The notes beneath the pieces are model-generated. The model searched no databases and was not told the origin of the DNA. It worked only from the letters and a program-made list of their open reading frames with translations. Below, one piece after another: positions 1 through 17,883 of a stretch of 64,000 nucleotides of DNA; positions within the stretch are counted from its first letter, which is position 1, and each line of letters begins with the position of its first letter. The position numbers were made by a program, and so were the translations under genes. The stretch is from assembly GCA_014871385.1 (NCBI GenBank), contig CM026428.1, positions 7,481,471 through 7,545,470 of the forward strand. The letters run 5' to 3'. The DNA comes from Ceratodon purpureus. Lineage: Eukaryota > Streptophyta > Bryopsida > Pseudoditrichales > Ditrichaceae.

Positions 1-942
1 CGATTCGAACAGAAGTACCCGTCCCTTGCGGCTCCGAGGCCCTGTCGAAGATGGCGCTGCTTGATCGCCTTTTACTAATTACAGGCATCCAAAACGACGG
101 GTCTTCTTCTAGTGTTTCGGTGCAGAATTTTATAATGTGATGCAATGAGGTGTACACAATCTGGACGTGGAATTGCAGAGTGGTGAAGTTTTGGATTGTA
201 TGTTGATGCGTTCACAGATTGTTGGACAAGTGCATGGTTTGTGGATCGGGAGAATGAGGGTTGATCGATGTGGTGATCGGGTTTGAATGCATGGCGGCGC
301 ATTGGCAGAGATTTGGTTGCAGCTGCTTCGTTTCGGCACTTCCAGGTGCGATTTATGAGCATTTATGAGCATTCTGAGAAGATACGATTCAAGACGGTAC
401 AGGAAGGGGTATGAATTAAGGAACTTGGAAGCAGCATTAGGAACCGCCACTCTTGGAGCCTTTCTTTCTGGTGGTGATCAACAAGCACAAGTGTTGAGAA
501 AAAATACACAAAGGTGGGGCAATCATTGAGAATATGTGTAAAAAAAATTGTAATATTTAGGAGTTGCATTGAGTTTTTTGTGAATTTTTCAAGGTCTGAA
601 AATGAGTTCTTATAACTGATACTAGTCATTTTTAGCTGCATGGAGTCGTGTTCATTTGAGCTACTTCTATGGTGCCACTTATTGATTTATGGTACTTGCA
701 ATTATTGGTGCACCTAGAATTGGCAGTTGTTCTAGACTCAGCATTTGTACTTCAGAGTGGTGCTCCTACCTTGGATTCGTATTGGAGGAGTTACAGAATC
801 TCCAGGGAAATCTCCAGGGAAAGTAGTGAGAGGTTGAATGACCTACATCCTAATATTATTTTCAAAGGTATGCATCAGAAAAATTTGTGCATACTGCAGT
901 GTATGGAAAATGTTTGAAGTTCAGATGCGTCATATCTTAGTT
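1..942. other. Unassigned stretch, possible exon fragments
   Basis: No gene is recognised here. A plus-strand reading from the ATG at 366 stays open for about 50 codons and contains GTATLGAFLSGGDQQAQ. A second open piece runs from 669 to 917. Both could be remnants or outer exons of a gene that begins outside the window. Splice-like sites exist (TTCCAG/GTGCGA near 345, AAAG/GTATGC near 868), but I could not join the pieces into a known protein. The overlapping minus-strand open frames have no convincing composition. Confidence 0.2.
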
Positions 943-2690
943 TGATTATAAAGATTTGGTGCTCACTTATCTCGGAGAAAATGAAGCCTTTAACCCCTAA
1001 ATTTCCTTGTGTTTTTGAGAGCTTGAATCCTAAAAACTGCGATTTTCTACCACTATGCCTTCCCGAGGATATGAAACAATTTTTTTAACTTTTTTTGGAA
1101 TTTCAACCGTAAGGTCTTGTACCTAACCCTACTCGGAAGAACTGATTCAAATTTCAACCGTTGGATGTTTTTCATTAGTGACATCATAGTATTCAAAGTT
1201 TCAGCAGATATTTTTTTGGACCTTGGGCGAGAGGCATGGTGCAAATGGGTCAAAGGGAGACTTGATGATTATTACTTCAAACATGTTGGTCTCATTTTTT
1301 TTCATGTAGGTGACTAGGTTAGGTATGCTCATGCAAAATTTTAGGGACTCAAAACGCTAATTAGACCTTCATGCAAATTATTTTCTATAAGAAGGTATGA
1401 AATTGACAAAATAGTAAAACATGCATTACAAAAACAATTTGTGAGTTAAAGAAAAAGTAAACAATGAGTAGGTACCTTTATAACTTTGTGCTTTTCAAGA
1501 AAAACAATTTTTAAAAAATTCAAAATACTCGAATTTTGATAAATTTTTAAAGGAAAAATTCAAAAATTACTAAAAACTTTGAAGCTTGTCTTTGTAAGTT
1601 TTGGAGGCTGCCCTTGTAAAATTGGTAAACTTTTTTACTTGGGTCACTATGGAATTTGGGTAGTAATTTTGGTTATGGATATATTTCAATTTTTTGTTTT
1701 TTTTAAAAGACCTAATTTTAGACTGACCGTTTTGGACTTGAAACCTAAAATTTCTAGATGAAGGTTCTAAAAATGGAATTTGGCTTCAAAAATTTTACTA
1801 CGTAGACCTTATTGTAAAGGGAGCATCCTGGAAAAATCTTGAAAAAAAAATATTACTTTTAACTTCCCCATCCACACTCCCCAAAATTGCAAAAACCCAT
1901 TTTGGTAGTTAGGGATTAACACCTAAAATTCTTCGCGACCATATTCTAGTCGTTCCACTTTTTGGGCAGCCTCCCCGGACCTCATACTTCTAAGACTTTC
2001 AATGAAAATTTTAGTGTAGTTTCCAAAACTACACTCTACATGTAGCACTTTGTTTCACGTCATTCTGATAAGTATTGTAAAAGTTATAAGCATTTGAAGT
2101 TTTTGAAGCGAGATCGGGCAGCAAGAATTTTTTAATTTTTTACTTTTTTTTTGGAATTTGTTTTTTGATTCATGATTGATTGATCTTTATCTACAATTGA
2201 AGCTTTAAATCAACCCATTCTAAGCAATGGAATAAAAGTTATGAGGAGATATGTTTCTTGGACAATTTCGACAAAATAAACTTTGAAGCTCATTTCTAAA
2301 CTCAATTTTAAATATTGTTTAATGAAATAAAAAGCACTAGGTGAAGACTTCTAAGTACAACATTCTCACCGTTAAGATTGACATCTTACAATTCCATGTC
2401 AAAATTATAAATGATTTTCTATTTCCTTCCATTTTGTACCCACTTCTAGTAATTGTTTTATGAAAAAATTAATATTAGTTTTTTTCTTACAAGATTTTAT
2501 ATTTGAAGACTTAAGTCAATTGTTAACATGGCCTTGCCATTCAATCAATTTCTAATCCATTCTGAAAAAAGATATTAATTTTTAAAGTTCAAATTTGTCA
2601 CCAGATTGAATCCCAAAAAATCTTCTTTTGCAACTTTGATCCTTATAATCTAAGAATCGAATGGTCATCTTGCTCTCAAATTTTGTGCTC
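943..2690. other. AT-rich intergenic DNA
   Basis: The stretch is rich in A and T runs and has no open frame with coding-like composition. It shows no RNA gene and no clear transposon ends. It reads as old non-coding DNA. Confidence 0.5.
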
Positions 2691-3845
2691 GTGAGGGGAA
2701 AGAACAATAAAGTGAACCAAAAAAGTGCTTAGCTCAAAGCCAATTTCAGCCATAGTCGGAAACACTAAGAAAAGTGCCATGTATGTTTTTGATATGTAGA
2801 GAAGGAGTTGGGATATAGCAAATAGACTTGGATATCCGTAGTCTTGGAAATTTCGGACGGAAGGTGCGGCTTTTATGATGCCCTACGAGTACGTGGAAGT
2901 GCGACAAAGTGAATGCGGTGATTTGGAAAAGTGCCCAGAAAATGGTGCAAATTTTGTCAGAAATCACTTTTGATGCCATGCGGAACCCTAATTGACCAAA
3001 CTCGCGCAATCAGACTCAGCCCACCTCCGAACACTCTCGACCAGCACAAGTACTTGACACCCCGAAACCCTAACCCCACTACCACCACCAATATGCACTG
3101 TCCAGGGCTTCGTATCCTCGCAGGTGAAACCCAATTGAATCCCAGGTGCAGAGATTTCGCAAGAGAACGAGAAGACGCTGATTCTAACGGCGCACAAATG
3201 CACGCTCTGTGGGCACCGTAGTTGGGAGCCTTTGAAATCCTCGTAAAAATCAACAGAGTGGCAGTTGCTCCCTCTCGCACACACGTCCCTTCTCTCGTGA
3301 AATCCCAAATCAGCAAACACGCAGCAATTCGCAAGAACACCTGCGCTAAAAGCAGCAAACTACAAATCAAGCATACAGCACAATCGCCGTAGACGCTGGA
3401 GTCTCCCCTCCCGACAAAACCCTCACGTTGCGCCTTCCTGATTGTTGACAAAGTGTGATGACAGTGAAGTGTCTAGGACAGCGGAATATCCATCTCTTTG
3501 CAATTGAACCCTACCCGGCATCCACAAACATAGACCCACGGCATCAATGGCTGCGACGGCACACCTGCAGGATCAATCACCCTTCCTCGAAAATGGCAAT
3601 TGTTGCAGCTATCGTGAAACGGCTGCGGAGCATTCAACCCTACCTCCTTTGCGCAATGAAGTGACCCTGCTTGGCAACTGTGTCCAACCCTCCGCTTGAA
3701 CAAGTGTCACTGCTTCCCATCCCTGTCATTTGGTAGTTCAGCAAACCCCACGTTCCCAAAGTCCCCCAAGTCGGCACTGAAATTTCACTGTATTCTCGTC
3801 ACACATTGCACTTTTTGGTTCACTTTATTGTGCTTCTCCCCTCAC
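2691..3845. repeat. Segment flanked by inverted repeats
   Basis: About 40 bp at 2691-2728 recurs in reverse complement at 3808-3845. The shared core is ACAATAAAGTGAACCAAAAA with GTGAGGGG beside it. Between the arms lies about 1.08 kb that is clearly less AT-rich than its surroundings and has no recognisable gene. The arrangement resembles a non-autonomous transposon or a fold-back element that captured genomic sequence. No target duplication was found just outside the arms, so class and true ends are unknown. The 164-codon minus-strand frame at 2957-3451 inside it is not supported as a gene. Confidence 0.4.
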
Positions 3846-4188
3846 ATGAAAAACCAAGTTGAGTATTAGACCTTACGGTTAAATGATGAAAAAACTAAAA
3901 AAAACATATTATTTCTTCTCCAACAACCAAATGCTTCGTTTATCATGGTTTTTTGTGAGATTACAGTCAAGGAATTTTAGAGGTTAAGTATGACAGTGAT
4001 CTTCAGCACATCCATGGACAACACAATTTCCTTGAAGAGAAATATGGTTTTAGTTTGCTAATATTTTGTAGTTTTTATAACTCTTAAATATTGTGAAACT
4101 CAATTATTATAATACTAAGAATTTGTATGATACACTCTTCATTTGTTTTAGCTCTTTTGAGTGTATAATATGAAGCCTGATGGAATTA

Positions 4189-5028
4189 GGGCCTCTTTAC
4201 ACTAGTGACCAAAGGCCGTGGCCAAGGTAAAATCTACAATATGATTGGAGGAGAAGAGCCGGCCGGTCCGAGTACACTTTACACTAGCCATAAAAGGAGG
4301 AAGTGACCAAGAGGAAAAATGGATGAGAAAATGACATGGAATCCTACATGTCCTAAAATGGATAAGGTTTCATGGTCACCTGGATAATGCGGCGAGACCA
4401 CCAAAAGAGGTTCTCTCGCCGCAATATCCGGGTGACCAAGAGCTGAAAAACAAAGAACCAATGGAAATTGTTTTAATAATAATTTTTTAGACATTTTTCC
4501 CTTGGCCTTAGGCACCGGCCCCATAACCCCCTACCCACCATGTGGGTTTGAATCCCGCTCTCCACCGCGGAGAGAGATTCAACACCCTCCACCACCACCT
4601 CCTCCTATTTTCTTGGTGTCCACAATCTCCTCGCACTTCTATTTATGCTAAATAGAGCCACCACATGTGCTGTCCTAGTTTTTTAGGAGCTAATTTTTTT
4701 GACATTTTCTTGGTGGTTTCTCTCTCTTACCATAGGGGTGAACACATAAATTAAGTTACAAGCTCGGATGGTCGTGGGAATTAGAGGATTTAACCGCACA
4801 TGGCTATCAAATCTGAGTTAATATCAAGAAATGTAAGTTATCAAATCTACTCTTTTCAAAAATACATTATAAATTTCAGCCCACCTAGCCGGCCGGTCCA
4901 AGTTCACTTTACACTATTGGAAGTGACCAAGGGATGAGAAAATTGGCTCTTGGTCATGGCTCTTGACCAAGGGCCGTGACCAAGAGAAATATTTGTCCCG
5001 GCCCTTGGTCACTAGTATAAAGAGGCCC
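4189..5028 (+). mobile_element. Tourist-like (PIF/Harbinger) non-autonomous element, copy 1
   Basis: The element is 840 bp. It starts GGGCCTCTTTACACTAGTGA and ends with the near-perfect inverse (one mismatch, C/T, in the outer 24 bp). It is flanked by a TTA direct repeat (4186-4188 and 5029-5031), the 3-bp target typical of PIF/Harbinger elements. Inverted similarity continues inward in degenerate form, with many copies of TTGGTCA/TGACCAA. It has no coding capacity. A second copy lies at 36035-36893 in the opposite orientation. Family assignment follows from the TIR form and TTA target; the autonomous partner is not proven. Confidence 0.85.
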
Positions 5029-5031
5029 TTA

Positions 5032-6235
5032 GCTTCCTCATGGTTCAAGGATATTAATTTCAACAGTGAACAAACAACCTCCTCTAATACAGAAAAAGAG
5101 ATGGTCCATTCTTCTAAAGATTGCTTTCAACTCAGTGGTTGCACATTCTGAGCACTCAAAGAAGCTGCATTGGAGGAATGACCATGACATCAGGAATTCA
5201 GGGCCCAGGGGTTGTTGCCATTTTGTCTACAGACCTAGAGGTAACTTACATATCACTGGCCCACTTCCACACATACTGTGCCATGCCCACCCTGTGGTCT
5301 TCCACCATGACTCGCCAATGAATGGAATCTTCTGCCAAAGCTGAAGAATTAAATACTGAAAGGAATATCCTCATATTTGATATTTGTGTTGCTTTATGAA
5401 AAATGGAAGCTTTACCAACCTCAACTGATTAGCATACTTTGAGGCCCTCCAGTGTTGAGTGTTTACCGGTATACAGACCCTCCTGTACACTCGGTTGTTT
5501 CAAAGTACATTAGTGTGCACTAGTCATATGCTTCAACACTATGGATAATAGCTTCGTGAAGCATTTTAATCTGTGAAGCATTGTAATGAAGCACGATGAC
5601 TCCATTATGGTTTATTCCACAAAATTCACTGAACAATACATATCAACCACGATACACTAACAATGAATTTCACCATATCTTTGCAACTCGCACTAAAACT
5701 TCCAGGCAACCCCTAACCCATATGAACAACTCTAACATATGCAGATTTTAATATACTTTCTTAAACATGACCGCCTGACGTGGCAGTGCCCACCCTAGCC
5801 ACTTGGAACTCCCCACCCTTGACTCACCTCTTCAACTTTCCACTTCCACCAAAAAAAAACACACACACTTGTTGTACAGGGAATTCAAAACAGTGCATTT
5901 CTACAAAACCATCAGGAGTTTCATGTCATCTGCTCTCAATTCTCTTACATATGCCCACTTTTTCCACTTGAGGTGAATCATCATCTGGGATAGACCAGAG
6001 GCTGCTTGGATTTGACTGGCATTAGAGGCATGTTGTGAAGGAGCTGAGGTCCAGTTTTCTTAAGGTTTTGATTATTACTTGTATTTTTTTTACAAATTTA
6101 TTTAATTTTTAATTGGTTCGTTATGTGTGCAAGTTTCTGTTTTTGTGGTTCATGTGGAGTTTTAGATTTTTAGTTATGAATGCATTTTGGGGCAGCTGCA
6201 TTATTGGACACTTGGGATTTCAGTGATGATTTTAT
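5032..6235. other. Intergenic, upstream of the nucleoside kinase gene
   Basis: No open frame here looks coding. The part after about 6000 probably holds the promoter and 5' leader of the downstream kinase gene. No certain TATA box or other element could be picked. Confidence 0.4.
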
Positions 6236-8262
6236 GTGTGGGGAGTTGTTGGATGGTGGTTTTTATGTGATATTGATGTGGATGCAGTTGGTTTGAGGAG
6301 GTTTATGGAGGTTGTGGAAGGGAAGGGGGAGTTGGTGAGTGCGGAGGAGGAGCTTGGGAATGGAGGTATTGCGGATGTGGGGACGCAAGCTGACGAGGTA
6401 GGGGTGGTGTATGAGCAGTATATGTATTATTTTTCTGGGAAGGGCGCTGGAGTAGGGAGAAATTTTGCAGGGGATAGAGAGAGTAGGGATTTGATGGAGG
6501 GGAATTTGAAGCCTGTGCGGGTCTCCTTCGAGGGCAACATTGGAGTAGGGAAGTCGACAATTCTGAAGCTGCTGCAGTCGCATCCCCGCTTGCAAGAGTA
6601 ATCTCTCACATGCTTGTGCTTTTCTGCCATTTAGGGTTTGCTTTGTGTTGGCTCTGAGAATGCTTAATGCCATGGTGATGTTTCTCAAAATGGGCGTAGT
6701 ACTGCAAGACTTATGTAGTTTAGATTAGAATTCTGCTGTGCAATTGATACATCTGATGGTGTGTTTCGTCATTTGAATATGACTTCAACAGTTTGATAGT
6801 ATCGTGTTCCAGAGATTTTACTTAATGGTGTCTGCGGTTGTTGCAGTGTTTTTGAAAATGATAATTTGTAGGAGAGTGATGTGTCAATTTTTAGTTTGAT
6901 ATTTATCTTGAGCTTGTCACTTGCAGAATTACAGAAATATTGCAGGAGCCTATTTGGGAGTGGCAGAATGTGAAGGGAACGGGCCTCAACATGTTGGATG
7001 CTTTCTATAAAGACCCAAAAAGGTTTTCCTTGCTACCTTCATATTGTTTGGTCTCTTTTGAGTGTCCGTTGCTTTATGTGCAATGATGCTCTTTTAATTT
7101 CTTTTATTTTTGTGGACTTGCAAGTATGATTGCTAATAAAGTATGTGCACGAATGTTGCAGGTATGCCTACCTGTTTCAGAGCTTCGTGTTTACTACTAG
7201 GTTTCTGCAGCAAAACAAAGCTGCATCTGAATCAAAAGCGGATCTGTTGCTGATGGAGCGATCAGTGTTAACTGATCGATGTGTCTTTGTGAAGACTTCC
7301 ACGGAGCAAGGATATTTTAACCCACTTGAAGCCGCCGCCTACGATGTCTGGTACGACGGCGTTGTAAGCACTCTTCCAAATGTGGTACGTACCTGTCCTA
7401 CAACACAAGCATGGCCTCTTTATCTGCATGCAAGTCATTTCAGATTCCTGTGCTTTAAGGATGCTTTTAGCTACAGTCCTTCATTTTGTCCCGGATCTGA
7501 TTTTGTTTCGGTTGAGGCTGGTTGATTCGTTTGTGATGATTCTTGACGTGTCTGGCAGGTGCCTGATGCTTTTGTGTATTTAAGAGCTGATCCAAATGTG
7601 TGCTATGATCGTTTGAAAGCACGGTAAGCTTGGTCCTGTGTCATAGCTCATGGTCAATGGATTACTTTCTCTGTTTAGAAGAACGATAACAGAATTTCTT
7701 GTTCTGTATGTGCTAATTCCTCTTCAGTATTGCACCTTTATGTTGATCATTGTTCTGTATACATCTTATGTGAAGATCACATGCAAATGGTTTTGTTGAG
7801 ATACTTATACATATAAATGGTACGTTTCCCAGAGCACGGTCAGAGGAAGCAGGGGTCAGCTTGGAGTATCTTCGGTCACTTCACTCCAAGCATGAAAACT
7901 GGTTCATAGAGAATGCTTTCAAGAATGCTGGAAACGGTAAAGAAATCCCAACTCGCAGTATCAATTCTTCTACGCTCATGCTTACAGGGTTTGTGAGGAA
8001 ATGATGGTGCTAAGCATTCTACGTGAAACATCATCCAACTAATATTTAGTATGTCCTTGCAGGAAATTGGGGTGGCAAGCCACAGGTGGGATACTTCGGC
8101 ACCAGTTCAAAGATACCTGCGGTAATTCAAGGTCGGCCGGTCTTCGTTGTTGATTGCACCAACACACTGGACTTTGGCAGACCCTCGAAGGAGGTTGATC
8201 GGGTAGTGGAGGAGATAGTGAGTTTCTTGCTCGGTCCTTGCACAAGTTTACATCAAGTATAA
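6236..8262 (+). CDS. Deoxyribonucleoside kinase (dNK, dCK/dGK/TK2 family)
   Basis: The enzyme phosphorylates deoxyribonucleosides with ATP in the nucleotide salvage pathway. Six exons join in frame: 6236/6305-6597, 6927-7022, 7162-7384, 7559-7623, 7833-7936 and 8063-8262, all GT-AG. The start is uncertain: ATG 6305 (MEVVEGKGE) gives 326 aa, and the upstream frame from 6236 gives 349. Counting from 6305, the P-loop GNIGVGKST is near residues 77-85. The catalytic ERS motif (MERSVLTDRCVF) is near 162. The LID Arg cluster (KARARSEEAGVSLEYL) spans the exon 4/5 junction near 224-239. Length and motif order fit plant dNKs. The last exon could instead end at the GTGAGT at 8218 and splice further on, so the C-terminus is the weakest part. 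No organelle targeting signal is obvious. Confidence 0.85.
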
Positions 8263-9613
8263 TTGTATAAAAGCCTGTATATCAGCTCACGTAGCATCAT
8301 TCTTTTCCGGAAGGTAGAGTTCAATTACTATGATTTGTACATAGTGGGACCAGACTGTTCAGTTATTCCTTGGGACGTAAACTTTTGTGCAAATTTCCTA
8401 TTATTATTCATGTGTAATGAAATCATTTCTACTCCACATTTTGATCATCTGGCCCTTCAGATGCATTTCAGACCTGACAGTAAGACATTGATGTATCGAT
8501 CCCGGACTCCTAGTCAGCTCAAGAAATCAAAATACAGTGCAAGTTGGAAGTTCAAAACACATTTTCTTACAATGATGAAACACAAGAGAGCGTTGCCAAT
8601 GTGTGATTCTTGCCAAAAATGGACTACGAATATTAAAAAGTAGTCAAATTCATAAATGGTTACGTTAGTAACACAAAGCCACCAGAACTGTGACGGACCA
8701 CATGGAAAAGTCCTACCTAAATTCGTAAAAGATCCCAACTCTATTGAGATGATTATGAAGATATTGTAACAAAAACCAATCAAGAACTTGTATCTTTCGA
8801 AGAGCTAGGTAACAGTGATGCTAATCCAACGCCCTCATTAGACTCCACAGGTTGAAATCGACTAACAACTGTATCAGAGGGCTGAGAACTGTAAGACTTC
8901 GGAACTCGCCTTATAAAATCAAGTGGCCTGCATCACACAACCACACAGATGACATGAGCAATTCCACAAGAAATGCGTGCATCTCTGACACGATTTTGTG
9001 AAGCCTTTTGTATCTCAACAATACCATCAGGATGAAATGTTTAGCAATCTGAAGATTTTCCGAAAGTCGCATTCACAACGACTTTGAAAAATTGTAACCC
9101 AGAGGCTGTAGTGCAAACTAGGAACTCGGTACATTGAAAGGCACAACTCTATAAAATCCGAACCCCAAATTCAATTGCTCAATGCGAGCATGCGCACCAC
9201 CACATCGGCCCCAACAAGAAATACTTTTCTACTTAAGCATGAGTTTATGCTTCTGCAGAATGTAAAGCCTCAAGCAGCAGCAGGAGAATCTAAGGCCATC
9301 CTAATAGTGCCATAACCCTCAAAATCCCCCAGTATTACTCTCTAAAACCAGACGAAAGATCGAAACGTCTTGAGCATAAACCCTAAACCCTACACCAGAA
9401 GGTAGAAAGAGAGAAACCAATGATCCCAATTCTAAAATGCTTCTGGCCAAAGGACAAGATAAAATTCAGCTATAATTCACATCATCTCCGCCATAGTGAG
9501 AACAAATGGGTAGCTCCGGAAAAAGAAACCACATTACATTCTGCAGAAGCTTAAACTCATCCCTGAAACGAGAAAAAAAACAGGAAGATACAAATGGGAG
9601 GATAGTAGAGAAA
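8263..9613. other. Intergenic between convergent dNK and bL36 genes
   Basis: This stretch holds the 3' ends of the two convergent genes. No further coding signal is seen. A telomere-like AAACCCTAAACCCTA occurs near 9380. Open frames at 8263-8643 (+) and 8514-8783 (-) have no coding-like features. Confidence 0.4.
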
Positions 9614-9769
9614 TTACATGACGGGAAGCTCGGTCTCATAAGCAACATCGCAGAACCCTTGACGCTGCTTGTGCTTCGGATTCACGGTACACAAAACGAA
9701 CACTCTGTTCCGGCGCTTGACCACCTTGCAGTACTCGCACAAGCGGCGGACCGCCGCCCGCACCTTCAT
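9614..9769 (-). CDS. Ribosomal protein bL36, probably mitochondrial
   Basis: This is a 51-aa protein of the large subunit of a bacterial-type ribosome. It begins [20 protein letters not shown] and contains [10 protein letters not shown], the hallmark of bL36. The zinc ligands are visible: Cys11, Cys14, Cys27 and His33. An in-frame TGA lies 33 bases upstream of the ATG, so no N-terminal presequence is encoded on this exon. As I recall, plant nuclear-encoded mitochondrial bL36 also starts directly at MKVR, so I favour the mitochondrial ribosome. The stop is TAA at 9614-9616, giving a short C-terminal tail ([12 protein letters not shown]) after the conserved core. The gene is divergent from NSUN2, with about 960 bp between the two starts. 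Confidence 0.9.
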   Translation of the reverse strand: MKVRAAVRRLCEYCKVVKRRNRVFVLCTVNPKHKQRQGFCDVAYETELPVM

Positions 9770-10281
9770 CTCTACTCCCTCCTTCCTACCACTCCGATCT
9801 CACACCGTCACCTACAACAGAACGCAAAAACCACAACGTCGTCACGTACTCCAAAAAAACGAAAAATTCAACCCAGCACACACATCCACTCCACTCCACT
9901 TCAACGAAAAACCTCAAAGGCAGGTCGCCAACCAGCTTAACTTACAAAGTGCGGAATCAAAAAGCTCATCAACTCACAACAAACCTTGTGAAAACAAAAC
10001 CTGAAACTCGTCTTTCCCGAACAAAATCCTCGCCATAGCCTCTCAGGGATTGTCCACCTTAAACCGTCACAATCTCCCAAAACCAGGAACATCTGCTCCT
10101 AGGGTACATTTCTCCCCTAAAATCTACAAACAGATTGTCTTGCATTACCGTTACGGTGTTTAGTACCAATTTCTTAGGGTTTGAAGAATTGGAGAAGATG
10201 AAGTTCCCAATCCACGTTCCCGTCCATGAAGCGTCTGGGGAACGCGGAGTTCACCAAAGAATACCGCAATCGCCGAACGAG

Positions 10282-10361
10282 CTTTGGTTAACTAACCCGT
10301 GGTTAAGGTAAAGACATAAACCCTTGGTTAACTAACCCGTGGTTAAAGTCAAGACATAAAC
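10282..10361. repeat. Two 40-bp tandem units rich in GGTTAA
   Basis: TTGGTTAACTAACCCGTGGT is repeated at a period of exactly 40 bp, followed in both units by TAA and a close match to ACATAAAC. Each unit carries two GGTTAA cores, the core of plant GT-1 boxes, so four sit within about 75 bp of the divergent promoter. Confidence 0.8.
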
Positions 10362-10548
10362 GCCAGACAATCCCAAGACAGAATATGATTCTTCAGGGCA
10401 GCCAACACATAACCGACACCTAACGCCAAAGCAGCACAAAATCTAAATTAAGTAGATAATAAACATTTAATGTACAGCGTATGTAGATGACGTTCGCTTT
10501 GAGTATAGTGACGGATTTTGGTATAGTCGTCCCATAAAACCCTAAACC

Positions 10549-10644
10549 ATGGGATTCCGAAGATGGAAGGCTTGGGGAGTTGCAATGGCGGACAGAGTGG
10601 TTGCTGTTGTTGCTGTTGTTGGAGTTTTTTCATGGTGCATGTGA
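10549..10644 (+). other. Possible upstream open reading frame in the NSUN2 leader
   Basis: An ATG at 10549 directly behind the telo-box opens a 31-codon frame (MGFRRWKAWGVAMADRV onward, hydrophobic Val/Ala-rich second half), closed by TGA at 10642-10644. It ends about 86 bases before the NSUN2 start. Whether the transcript begins upstream of it is unknown. Confidence 0.3.
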
Positions 10645-10695
10645 GGTTCGAGGACAGGTTTGCGTACCCCTCTGGAGAGGCTTGACTGTGCGAGG

Positions 10696-10728
10696 GAGGA
10701 GAGAGGAGAGGAGAGGAGAGGAGAGGAG
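10696..10728. repeat. GAGAG pentamer repeat in NSUN2 5' leader
   Basis: A GGAGA/GAGAG run of about 33 bp ends two bases before the NSUN2 start codon. Confidence 0.85.
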
Positions 10729-10730
10729 CC

Positions 10731-17883
<7,153 letters not shown>

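Larger units (their letters stand above)
9770..10730. promoter_or_regulatory. Divergent promoter between bL36 and NSUN2
   Basis: Both neighbours point away from this segment. Two telo-box-type motifs (AAACCCTAA) are visible: one at 10174-10182 facing bL36 and one at 10536-10548 just upstream of NSUN2. Such boxes are common in promoters of plant translation genes. A 40-bp direct repeat lies at 10282-10361. Open frames in this segment are short and probably non-coding. Confidence 0.5.

Noticed and set aside
2957..3451. Minus-strand frame of 164 codons
   Set aside because: No recognisable domain. Overlapping frames on both strands of the same GC-richer block suggest chance.
4530..4565. tRNA-like B-box (TTTGAATCCCGC) inside the Tourist-like element
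   Set aside because: No A-box at proper spacing and no cloverleaf. Copy 2 does not keep it.
8263..8643. Continuation of the nucleoside kinase into this frame
   Set aside because: The sequence lacks family-like residues. It remains possible that a short 3' exon exists, but none could be chosen.
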